From positions 1 through 35,560 of IMG/VR virus record IMGVR_UViG_3300050821_000901: a stretch of DNA of 35,560 nt; one strand, given 5' to 3'. This document shows, piece after piece, positions 29,294-35,560 of the stretch; position 1 is the stretch's first letter; each line of letters opens with the position of its first letter. The notes under the pieces are model-generated. The model made no database searches and was not told the DNA's origin. It was given only the letters and a program-made list of their open reading frames with translations. The position numbers and the translations under genes are program-made. The DNA is from a virus.

Positions 29294-30909
29294 AGCGCGT
29301 CATCGAACTGATCCGGGTTTCAACGGAAGGACAAGCGGACGAGGATCGCGCTTCGATCCCTTCGCAGCGTGCGATCAATCGGCGCACGGCGGCGGTTTAC
29401 GGACTCGAAATCGTCAAGTCCGTCGAACTCGTGAACGTCTCCGGCGCATCCATCCTCCGCACTCCCGAAATGCAAGCTCTCCTGAAGTCCATCGAAGATC
29501 CGAACATTCACGGCGTCGTCGTCCGCGAGTTCTCGCGCGTGATGCGTCCCGATTCGTTCGGCGACTACGTTCTCTTTCAAACGTTTCAGGAAACGGGGAC
29601 GATCCTCTATCTCCCGGACGGTCCGCTCGATCTGAACAGCAAGACGGGGAAACTCGTGGCGGGACTCCGCGCGATCATCGCGGGGAACGAACTGTCCGAG
29701 ATCCGCGAGCGTATATGGTCCGCGAAGGAAGAGAAGCGCAAGGCGGGCAAGCTCGGACAGAGTCAGCTCGTCCTCCCGTTCGGCGTGGGCTATGAGGAAC
29801 AGCGCGGATTTTTCTACGGTCCTCAAGCGGAGAAAGTTCGCGAAGCGTTCCGGCGATTCATGGCGGGAGAGCGTTCCTACGCGAAGCTCGCGGAGCTGGT
29901 CGGCGTCACTCCTCGCGGGATGCACGTCATCATGCGAAATCCGATCTGGAAAGGATGGCGGGTGATCGACAAAAAGCGCGATCTCTCGACATCGGGACGG
30001 CGCACGAGCGCTGACGGGAGACAGGGTGATCGTCCGAAGATCAAGCGGTCCCCGGACGAAGTGATCCGCGTCAAAGTGATCGACAATCCGATTCTGTCGG
30101 AGGAAGAGTTCCTCTCCGTTCAGAGGATCATGGACATGAAGTCCCGGATGCACTGGCGCTCGAATCCCCGCGCGGGTCACGCGTTCACGTATAGCGGCTT
30201 CCTGATCTGCGGGGAGTGCGGGTCCCTGATCTATGGGAAGTTCGCGAAGAAACACTACTACGTCTGCAAAACGCACGCGGCGCGTCCCGGCGCGGCTCCG
30301 AAAAAATGCGAAGCTCCAAACATGAAACGCGAACAGCTCGAACTGAAGCTCGACGAAGTGTTCGGGGTGAGGCTTACGAGCAAGGATTTTATAGCTACAC
30401 TCATCGGGGAACTGGAATCGGCGTATAATTCGGGCGCGATCAGGTCCAGAATTGCACGTCTCGAAGGCGAGGTCGGGAAGCTCCGCAAAAAACGCGAGCG
30501 CGTTCTCGACGCGTATTTCGAAGGCATTCTACAGAGGAACGAGCGGGATGCTCGGCTCGCTTCGCTCGACAAGGAAATGAAGTTCACGGAGGGGATGCTC
30601 ATGCGCGAAACTCCTAAACCGGCTTTGACGGTGCGGGAGATGGCGTCGGCGTTCTCCCCGCTTTTCGACTGGCAGTTTCTAGGAAGAGAAAGCAAACGGC
30701 GAATCCTTCAGGCGACGATCCCGGAGATCCACGTCCGGGACTACGCTGTCTCGGGGATCGCGGTGACTCCCTTCAGCGACAAAAATATCCACACGGCTAC
30801 GGCTTCTCTTGTCGCTGACGGCGTCAGCGACGACGGAATCCCTGAGCTTGCGGGTTTCGTTGTAGCTGACTCTCTCCCCGGTCGGATCTTCATTCCCTTG
30901 AATCTCTGA
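29290..30909 (+). CDS. Large serine recombinase (phage integrase)
   Basis: A 539-aa protein. The resolvase catalytic domain covers residues about 3-150: nucleophile Ser11 in LIRVSTEGQ, then RASIPSQR, then VVVREFSRVMR with the active-site arginines, then AIIAGNELSEIRERI. A recombinase domain follows (PFGVGYEEQRGFFYGPQA, VTPRGMHVIMRNPIWKGWR). The zinc ribbon has cysteines at about 307, 310, 326 and 340 (LICGECGSLIYGKF, YYVCKTHA, KKCEAP), followed by a coiled coil (RIARLEGEVGKLRKKRERVL), the part that controls direction of integration. All elements of a working integrase are present. It would integrate the phage by attP x attB exchange. A tyrosine integrase is also encoded at 32362. Confidence 0.93.
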   Translation: MKRVIELIRVSTEGQADEDRASIPSQRAINRRTAAVYGLEIVKSVELVNVSGASILRTPEMQALLKSIEDPNIHGVVVREFSRVMRPDSFGDYVLFQTFQETGTILYLPDGPLDLNSKTGKLVAGLRAIIAGNELSEIRERIWSAKEEKRKAGKLGQSQLVLPFGVGYEEQRGFFYGPQAEKVREAFRRFMAGERSYAKLAELVGVTPRGMHVIMRNPIWKGWRVIDKKRDLSTSGRRTSADGRQGDRPKIKRSPDEVIRVKVIDNPILSEEEFLSVQRIMDMKSRMHWRSNPRAGHAFTYSGFLICGECGSLIYGKFAKKHYYVCKTHAARPGAAPKKCEAPNMKREQLELKLDEVFGVRLTSKDFIATLIGELESAYNSGAIRSRIARLEGEVGKLRKKRERVLDAYFEGILQRNERDARLASLDKEMKFTEGMLMRETPKPALTVREMASAFSPLFDWQFLGRESKRRILQATIPEIHVRDYAVSGIAVTPFSDKNIHTATASLVADGVSDDGIPELAGFVVADSLPGRIFIPLNL

Positions 30910-30931
30910 AACAACGAAGAGGGAGAGGTCC

Positions 30932-31204
30932 GTGAAAAAGACAGATCCGACGAAGTTCGATTCATTCGTCCGCGAGTTCGGAGTCGAAGAACTCGCGAGG
31001 CGGCTCGCGATCAATCCATCGGCGGTTTATCACTGGCTCAGCGGATCAACGTCCCCGCATCCGGCAAACGCTCTGAAAATCCAAACGCTCGCGAAGCGAC
31101 GAGGGATTCTTCTGTCGCTCGACGAGATCTATCAACACTTCCGCGACGTTCAGTCGGAACGTTACACGGCGGAGTCACTAAAACCACAGCCCGCGCGTGT
31201 CTGA
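30932..31204 (+). CDS. Cro/CI-like HTH DNA-binding protein, 90 aa
   Basis: Starts at GTG with GAGAGG upstream. Residues about 17-50 form a helix-turn-helix of the Cro/YdaS type: EELARRLAINPSAVYHWLSG, then STSPHPANALKIQTLAKRRG. The phrase AVYHWLSGSTSPHPANA is the recognition helix and the following loop, typical of phage Cro-like proteins. The C-terminal tail (SLDEIYQHFRDVQSERYTAE) is short, with no cleavable LexA-type domain. It lies right after the recombinase in the same direction; no divergent repressor gene is present. It may control the lysogeny block or the early genes downstream. Confidence 0.75.
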   Translation: MKKTDPTKFDSFVREFGVEELARRLAINPSAVYHWLSGSTSPHPANALKIQTLAKRRGILLSLDEIYQHFRDVQSERYTAESLKPQPARV

Positions 31205-31230
31205 CGCGGCGTCCGAGAGGAGGAAAAACG

Positions 31231-31569
31231 ATGGAACGGGAACAGGTCAATCTCGGGAATCTTTGCGGCGGCGCAATCGAGGAAGTGTTTCAGCGCGAGT
31301 TCGCGGCGGTCCTCGCAAACATCGCGGACGTGAACACGAATCCCGAGGCGAAGCGGAAGATCTCGCTCGAATTCACGATCACTCCGTTCGAGGACAGATC
31401 CGGCGCGCAAGTCACGTTCGCTTGCAAGTCGAAAACGGTCACGGTCGAGGCGGTCAAAGGCACGGTGTTTCTCGAACGGAAGGGACTCAGTTTCGTCGCG
31501 GTCCCTCACGATCCGAAACAGATCCGCATGTTCGACGGAAAGGCGGCGGCGGCGAACGACGTTCAGTGA
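31231..31569 (+). CDS. Conserved phage protein of the 'replication terminator protein' type
   Basis: A 112-aa protein with GAGGAGG before the ATG. The phrases NLGNLCGGAIEEVFQREFAAV, VNTNPEAKRKISLEFTITPF and HDPKQIRMFDGK match a phage family often labelled replication terminator protein, mostly by inheritance of annotation. Experimental support for that label is lacking as far as I know. The core alternates helix and strands and ends with a DPKQ motif. It precedes a conserved partner (next gene) in many phages, and the pair occurs here as well. Confidence 0.6.
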   Translation: MEREQVNLGNLCGGAIEEVFQREFAAVLANIADVNTNPEAKRKISLEFTITPFEDRSGAQVTFACKSKTVTVEAVKGTVFLERKGLSFVAVPHDPKQIRMFDGKAAAANDVQ

Positions 31570-31612
31570 GGTTTTCAGGTTTTCATAAAATCTTGAAAAG
31601 GAAAGGTGACGC
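31570..31612 (+). promoter_or_regulatory. Short AT-rich gap with TTTTCA repeats
   Basis: GGTTTTCA occurs twice in tandem, followed by TAAAATC and TGAAAA, which can pair with TTTTCA. It could be a weak hairpin or operator. The ribosome binding site AAGGT of the next gene ends it. Confidence 0.25.
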
Positions 31613-32365
31613 ATGGAGCTAGGAAAAGAAACGATTGATCGGCTTCTCGCTCTCGCAGTCCCGAACGAGATCGATCTCGGAGACAGGAAGTACGTCGACA
31701 AAAATATGCATCTACTCGCTCCCCCGGTCGCGCTGACGTTTCCCTGTTCAACGCTTCAGGGACTCGTCGATCTTCTCGACGAGGAGTTCGAGGATGCGAA
31801 GGCGGGCGCGGATCTTCTCGTTCATATCGAATCCCCGACGGAAGTGTCGCTCGTCGCTCGGAAGTCCGACGAGTACGGTCGGCGCAACGTCATCGCGACG
31901 GCGACATATCCGAAGGGCTGCACTCCGTTCCCGTTCGGCGCGTTTCTGAATCCCGAGAACTTCATCATCGCGTGTCAGCAGGGATTCCAGCGCGTCAAGG
32001 TCGAGAACGACGACGGCACGTTCGCGAAGGATCTCGACTATGTCCTCGGGATCGCTTCGAAGATCACTTCCGATTCGACGGTCGATCACGATGACGACGG
32101 CGTGACGCAACGCATCGCGGTCAAGCAAGGCGTCACTCTCAAAACAGACGTTGCGCTGAATTCGCGCGTCACGCTCGCTCCGTGGCGGACGTTCGCGGAG
32201 ATCGATCAGGTGCTCTCGACGTTCATCCTTCGGTCGAGGGTTTACAACGAAGGTCCTCAGCTCGCTCTCTTCGAGGGCGACGGCGGGCGATGGCGGATCG
32301 ACGCGGTCGCGGCGATCAAGGCGTGGCTCGCGGAACAGATCACGGGGTCCCCGATCATCTCGTGA
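31613..32365 (+). CDS. Conserved phage protein, partner of the preceding gene (DUF2303-like)
   Basis: A 250-aa protein. Motifs: LLALAVPNEIDLGDRKYVDK, LQGLVDLLDEEFEDAKAG, KGCTPFPFGAFLNPENFI, and the C-terminal VTLAPWRTFAEIDQVLSTFI, RSRVYNEGPQLALFEGDGG, then WRIDAVAAIKAWL. This C-terminal pattern (LxPxRTFxEV ... ALFEADGGxW) is known in many temperate phages, near recombination or early genes, in YfdQ/DUF2303-like proteins. Function unknown. The stop overlaps the tyrosine integrase start by GTGA. Confidence 0.65.
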   Translation: MELGKETIDRLLALAVPNEIDLGDRKYVDKNMHLLAPPVALTFPCSTLQGLVDLLDEEFEDAKAGADLLVHIESPTEVSLVARKSDEYGRRNVIATATYPKGCTPFPFGAFLNPENFIIACQQGFQRVKVENDDGTFAKDLDYVLGIASKITSDSTVDHDDDGVTQRIAVKQGVTLKTDVALNSRVTLAPWRTFAEIDQVLSTFILRSRVYNEGPQLALFEGDGGRWRIDAVAAIKAWLAEQITGSPIIS

Positions 32366-33375
32366 AGAAAGTCCCCGGCATATTCGAGCGCGGCGGCGCG
32401 TTTTGGATCTCCTACTTCGATCCCTCCGGCAAGCGTCGGAGGGAACGGGCGGGAAAGTTCCCGGCTGCGCTCGAATTGCTCGCGGTCCGAAAGACTCAGA
32501 TCAGGAAGAACGAGTACGTCCCTCCCCGGCAGTCCCGCGCATGGACTTTCTCCCGGCTCGCGCGCGAAGCGATCAGCTCGAAGGCGCTCCGGCTCACGGC
32601 GTCGACGGTCGAGACGGATCAGTTCCGTCTCGTGCGGCTCCTCCCGATCATCGGTCACGTCCGGTTTGATCGGCTGACATCTCAGCGGATTGAGGCGGCG
32701 CTCGCGGTCCTCAAGGGCGAAGGACTCAGTCCCTCGACGCTCAATCGCTATCGTTCGTTCGTCTCTTCCGTTTTCAGCTACGCGGAGAAGAACGAACGCA
32801 TCGGCTCGAATCCTTGCAAGCGCGTCGGGCGATTCAAAGAGAACGAGTCCCGGCTCCGATGGCTCCGCGAGGACGAGGAGAAAAAACTCCGGGTCAATAT
32901 CGTCGAGGAGCGTCACGAGTGGGAGTTCGATGTCGCGCTCTACACGGGCATACGGCGCGGCGAGCTGTTCTCGCTGAAGTGGGCGGATTGCGATCTCGAC
33001 CGCGGCTTACTGACGGTCCGGGGAAAAACGGGAAGGCGTCACGTCGTCGCGAATCCGTCGGCTGTCGCGGCGCTCTGGAAACTCCGCGAGATCTCCGGCG
33101 AGAAAGAGTTCGTCGTCCCGGAACGGAACGGCGCGAAGGGACGGCGGGACGGCCGGCGGTGGCTCGAAGAGGCGGTCAAGCGCGCGAGGATCCGCGACTT
33201 CCGGTTTCACGACATCCGTCACACGTTCGCGTCGCGGCTCGCGATGAAGGGCGTCGACATCCGCACGATTCAGGAATTGCTCGGGCATAAGTCGATTGTG
33301 ATGACGATGCGCTACTCGCATCTCTCCTCGGATCACAGACAGCGCGCGGCGGCGAAGATCAAGGCGGCGAAATGA
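32362..33375 (+). CDS. Tyrosine recombinase / phage integrase
   Basis: A 337-aa protein starting at the GTG that overlaps the previous stop. The N-terminus (FERGGAFWISYFDPSGKRRR) is an arm-binding-type beta domain. The core-binding domain spans about residues 60-160, the catalytic domain about 165-330. All catalytic residues are seen: Arg198 in YTGIRRGELF, Lys222 in RGKTGRRH, His283 and Arg286 in FHDIRHTFASRL, His309 in LGHKS and Tyr318 in MRYSHLS. It should therefore be active. A second integrase in one phage suggests either replacement of an older attachment specificity or a separate role such as dimer resolution. The next gene overlaps by ATGA. Confidence 0.94.
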   Translation: MKKVPGIFERGGAFWISYFDPSGKRRRERAGKFPAALELLAVRKTQIRKNEYVPPRQSRAWTFSRLAREAISSKALRLTASTVETDQFRLVRLLPIIGHVRFDRLTSQRIEAALAVLKGEGLSPSTLNRYRSFVSSVFSYAEKNERIGSNPCKRVGRFKENESRLRWLREDEEKKLRVNIVEERHEWEFDVALYTGIRRGELFSLKWADCDLDRGLLTVRGKTGRRHVVANPSAVAALWKLREISGEKEFVVPERNGAKGRRDGRRWLEEAVKRARIRDFRFHDIRHTFASRLAMKGVDIRTIQELLGHKSIVMTMRYSHLSSDHRQRAAAKIKAAK

Positions 33376-33626
33376 AGGCGCGATGGTCCAGTTTTCAGAT
33401 CGAGGATCGGCGCAAGGGCGCGAAAACGGACGTGTGGCACGTATGGAGCTTGAAAGATCCTCCGGCGCATCTCGGCGTCGTGAAGTGGTTTTCCGCGTGG
33501 CGGCGGTACGCGTTCTTCCCGGCTCCCGAGACGCTCTACGAACAGGACTGTCTCAGGGATCTCGCGGAGTTCATCGAGGCTGAGACGGTGAAACAGCGGA
33601 AAGGGCGGCGAGCGTTCAGCGAATGA
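33372..33626 (+). CDS. Conserved small phage protein, 84 aa
   Basis: Starts at the ATG overlapping the integrase stop. The phrases VWHVWSLKDPPAHLGVVKWF, then AWRRYAFFPAPETLYEQDCL, then RDLAEFIEAET follow a small phage family in which LGxIKWxxxWRxYxFxP is the core. Function unknown. The aromatic residues and the central beta hairpin suggest a small nucleic-acid- or protein-binding fold. The next gene overlaps by ATGA. Confidence 0.7.
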   Translation: MKARWSSFQIEDRRKGAKTDVWHVWSLKDPPAHLGVVKWFSAWRRYAFFPAPETLYEQDCLRDLAEFIEAETVKQRKGRRAFSE

Positions 33627-33928
33627 GTCCTCAGCTCACACTCTTCGAGATCCCGGCGCACGGGCGCGCGCGGCGCGAGGATCCGGCAACGTCGAAGGCG
33701 GCGGCGGCTACGGCGCCTGCAGCCGACTTGTCGGAGCGGATCCTCCGGGCGCTCCGGCTCAGCAAAGCAGGGATGACGACGCGCGAGCTGGCTTGGCTTC
33801 TGAAGGCGGATCTCGTCAGCGTTTCTCCTCGGATGCGTCCGCTCGTCGAGGGCGGCAAGGTGCTGGACTCCGGGGAGAAACGCGTCGGGGACAACGGGCG
33901 CGCGAGCATCGTGTGGAGGGCGGCGTGA
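33623..33928 (+). CDS. Winged-helix DNA-binding protein, 101 aa
   Basis: Starts at the ATG overlapping the previous stop. Residues about 36-98 form a winged helix: SERILRALRLSKAGMTTREL, then WLLKADLVSVSPRMRPLVEG, then GKVLDSGEKRVGDNGRASIVW. The N-terminal part (LTLFEIPAHGRARREDPATS, then KAAAATAPAA) is the common phage lead-in seen in such proteins. It is likely a small regulator or a replication-associated DNA-binding protein. It ends by overlap with the next gene (GTGA). Confidence 0.7.
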   Translation: MSPQLTLFEIPAHGRARREDPATSKAAAATAPAADLSERILRALRLSKAGMTTRELAWLLKADLVSVSPRMRPLVEGGKVLDSGEKRVGDNGRASIVWRAA

Positions 33929-34050
33929 CGATCCCTCCATGGCTTCTGTGGGTGCTCGCGTTCTTCGTCGGACTCCCCGTTCTCGCGGTCGCAATCGTCG
34001 CGTGTCTCGGATGGTGGAGTCGGCGCGGGGGAAGGCCGGTAGAGTGGTAA
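33925..34050 (+). CDS. Small single-pass membrane protein, 41 aa
   Basis: Starts at the GTG overlapping the previous stop. It consists of one hydrophobic helix (PPWLLWVLAFFVGLPVLAVA, then IVACLGWW) and a short basic tail (SRRGGRPVEW). Very small membrane proteins in the early region of temperate phages are sometimes superinfection-exclusion or host-takeover factors; nothing specific is visible here. Coupling to the preceding gene supports its expression. Confidence 0.5.
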   Translation: MTIPPWLLWVLAFFVGLPVLAVAIVACLGWWSRRGGRPVEW

Positions 34051-34247
34051 TTGACGGTAGTGGTCAAAAAAATTTGACTTCGAAACATGGCACCAACACT
34101 GGCACTCGTTTCGAAGGCGATTTTCGGCGCGGCGTAGCGCGTTGATAGCAGGCGGCTTAGAGGCTCGCAGTTTGGCTCTACAGTTCTATCAGTCCTGTGT
34201 ATGTCCCCCGCGAATGAGGGAGCAAAACAGGAAGAAAGGCGGCGCAG
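34051..34247 (+). promoter_or_regulatory. Operator-rich early control region
   Basis: No gene is supported here. TTGAC (34051-34055) and GTCAA (34063-34067) face each other over 7 bases; GTCAAA (34063-34068) and TTTGAC (34073-34078) face each other over 4 bases. Directly after, CTTCGAAAC (34078-34086) and GTTTCGAAG (34108-34116) form perfect 9-bp arms over 21 bases. TGATAG (about 34143) and CTATCA (about 34186) form another weak pair. This density of inverted repeats before the early genes marks it as a regulatory hub, perhaps for the Cro-like or TetR-like protein. Confidence 0.5.
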
Positions 34248-35093
34248 ATGGATGAAAACAAAGAACTTTCCCGAGAAACGGCTCCTCCGGTCGAAGAGGC
34301 GCTCAAATCGGCTGGTAATGCGCGGAATGTGGCATCGGATGAGCTGTGCGGGGAATGCGGACTCCCGCGATCTCTTCACAAGTGGGTCCCGGACGGAACG
34401 TCGGAAGTCGTCGGCGCTCTTGTCTGTCCGGCTCCGGCGATCTCGCTTCCTCCGGTCGAAGTCGGTCCGCTCCCACATCTAGTCGAAGCGCTCTCGCAGG
34501 TTACATCCGACGGCGCGGCGCGCGTCCCGAAGGAACTGATCGGGGAAGCTGGTAACAGGGAGATCGCGGAGACGGCGGATCCGGGCGATCACAAGTTCGA
34601 TTCCGTCTCGCTGCTACAAGACTGCTCTTGCGGATGGCGAGCTTCCTCCCGTGTGGAGCGCCAAACAGTGGAGGGCGCGCGCGCGGCGTGGAAGCGTCAC
34701 GTCTCCGACATCGAGGCGCGCGCGGAAGTCGGACGGCTGACGAAGCTCATCAACACTCCCGAGATCGTCGACTTCGTGAAGGCGGTCCAGATCGAGGCGG
34801 TCCATCAGCGCGAGCGATGGGGACCCGATCACGACGACGGAAAGAGTCCGGCGGATTGGTTCTGGCTGCTCGGCTATCTCGCGGGAAAAGCGCTGAACTC
34901 TGCGATCCGGGGAGATCGCGACAAACTCCTCCATCACATCATCACGACGGCGGCGGCGTGCGCGAACTGGCACGCACAAGTTCTCGGAAAATGCGACATG
35001 CGTCCGGGGATCAAAACTCCGGTCGGATTCACGAATCACGACAGCGTTCAGGACGCGGCGGCGGGCGAGAACGCGGCGGGTGAGCATCGATGA
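34248..35093 (+). CDS. NTP pyrophosphohydrolase-like phage protein with Cys-rich N-terminus
   Basis: A 281-aa protein with AGGAAG/AAAGG upstream of the ATG. The N-terminal part has zinc-binding-type pairs: ELCGECGLPRSLHKW with LVCP, and QDCSCGWRASS. Residues about 180-255 carry the helical motif VQIEAVHQRERWGPDHDDGK, then DWFWLLGYLAGKALNSAIRG, then LHHIITTAAACANWHAQ. The pattern ExxxQxxxWGxxHDxxK resembles the all-alpha NTP-PPase/dATP-dGTP diphosphohydrolase-type domains of phages, which adjust nucleotide pools. The metal ligands are suggested by the Glu and Asp residues, but the exact set is not certain. The combination with two Cys clusters is unusual. The end overlaps the next gene by ATGA. 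Confidence 0.55.
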   Translation: MDENKELSRETAPPVEEALKSAGNARNVASDELCGECGLPRSLHKWVPDGTSEVVGALVCPAPAISLPPVEVGPLPHLVEALSQVTSDGAARVPKELIGEAGNREIAETADPGDHKFDSVSLLQDCSCGWRASSRVERQTVEGARAAWKRHVSDIEARAEVGRLTKLINTPEIVDFVKAVQIEAVHQRERWGPDHDDGKSPADWFWLLGYLAGKALNSAIRGDRDKLLHHIITTAAACANWHAQVLGKCDMRPGIKTPVGFTNHDSVQDAAAGENAAGEHR

Positions 35094-35347
35094 AAATTCT
35101 CTCGCTCGATCAACTCCGGGAAGAACACAAGCGGCTCACTCGGACGCTCGCGCGCGCTGTCGGGCGCAAGTATCCGGTCGGCGCGGCGGCATGGGTGAAG
35201 AGGGGGCGCGGGGAGATGCTCGCGCGGATCGCGTTTCCCCCGTGCGAATGGAGCGAACCGACTCGACTCCGCGTGATCTCTGCGAACGGACGGAAAGTTC
35301 ATTCGTGCGATTACACAGATGTTCGACTGATCGGCTGCGGGCGATGA
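35090..35347 (+). CDS. Hypothetical small basic protein, 85 aa
   Basis: Starts at the ATG overlapping the previous stop. The product has an N-terminal helix (LSLDQLREEHKRLTRTLARA), then a beta-rich part (AAAWVKRGRGEMLARIAF, then RLRVISANGRKVHSCDYTDV). The basic surface and two cysteines suggest a nucleic-acid-associated protein, without a recognised family. It overlaps the next gene by ATGA. Confidence 0.6.
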   Translation: MKILSLDQLREEHKRLTRTLARAVGRKYPVGAAAWVKRGRGEMLARIAFPPCEWSEPTRLRVISANGRKVHSCDYTDVRLIGCGR

Positions 35348-35560
35348 GTCCCTGTTCGACGATCAAGCTCCCCGGCGGCGGCGTTGCGTTCGTGAAGCAC
35401 GGAGCGACGCGTTTTCCGCGCTGTAAATGGTGCAACGGAGCGCGAGCGGCGACACAGCTATGTGACAAGGTGATCTCGAAAACGCTCGGCGGCGCAGAGA
35501 TCACTTGCGACGAGAAAGTTTGCGTTCAGTGCGCTCAGCGCGTCGACGGGAAGGACTTCT
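35344..35560 (+). CDS. Cys-rich phage protein, cut by the window end
   Basis: Starts at the ATG overlapping the previous stop and runs off the window after 72 codons. The visible part (RFPRCKWCNGARAATQLCDK, then GGAEITCDEKVCVQCAQRVD) has four Cys pairs arranged like small phage zinc-ribbon proteins (CxxC ... CD ... TCD ... CxxCA). Such proteins are common in early regions and have no settled role. The C-terminus is not visible. Confidence 0.6.
   Translation, partial: MSPCSTIKLPGGGVAFVKHGATRFPRCKWCNGARAATQLCDKVISKTLGGAEITCDEKVCVQCAQRVDGKDF

Noticed and set aside
1-35560. tRNA genes or an rRNA fragment
   Set aside because: No cloverleaf with a GTTCRANNC-type T arm and matching acceptor ends was found by eye in the intergenic gaps, which are all shorter than 225 bases.

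Overview
The window is a contiguous stretch of a tailed, temperate double-stranded DNA phage or prophage. Every gene I can support lies on the + strand, most genes overlap by ATGA/GTGA or sit within a few bases, and there are no tRNA, rRNA, transposon or CRISPR signals. The DNA is GC-rich (by eye about 60%) with a distinctive codon habit: GCG, ACG, TCG and CCG dominate, while GCC (Ala) and ACC (Thr) are nearly absent. The morphogenesis genes follow the lambda/HK97-like siphovirus plan: Nu1/GpA-type terminase, W-like connector, lambda-B-type portal, HK97-type protease and capsid, tail tube, G/GT frameshift pair, tape measure, J-like tail tip. The host cannot be proven. The exported protein (cleavage before AQT), the short TetR-type protein and the style of the large serine recombinase recall Acidobacteriota to me; this is a weak inference.

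Layout. 1-2.0 kb: a ParB-like nuclease-domain protein, a TET-associated-type glycosyltransferase and two small genes. 2.0-4.4 kb: terminase. 4.4-6.2 kb: a self-contained cargo (moron) block of small genes ending in an exported protein; it starts with palindromes and ends with a strong terminator. 6.3-13.3 kb: head and connector genes, including a W-like protein interrupted by an extra module and a protease-capsid fusion with a clear internal ribosome binding site at the junction. 13.4-26.3 kb: tail genes, with a textbook -1 frameshift signal (T7 run plus 10-bp hairpin) between the tail chaperones, a 907-aa tape measure, and a set of tail-tip and fibre proteins that share shuffled beta modules and a collagen-like stretch. 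26.3-28.6 kb: small membrane proteins, a GH19 endolysin, holin candidates and a spanin-like protein. 28.6-33.4 kb: lysogeny and integration, with a TetR-like HTH protein, a large serine recombinase, a Cro-like HTH protein, two conserved phage proteins and a second, tyrosine-type integrase. 33.4-35.6 kb: small early genes, an operator-like intergenic region, an NTP-pyrophosphohydrolase-like protein, and a Cys-rich gene cut by the window edge.

How it works together: the left genes may mark or modify DNA and package it; the head and tail genes build a siphovirion; the lysis block releases it; the right block integrates and regulates the phage. The most noteworthy points are the protease-capsid fusion with re-initiation, the frameshift signal, the DNA-glycosylation-type enzyme, the two different integrases in one unidirectional cluster, and the moron block with operator-like sites that resemble sites near the TetR-like gene.
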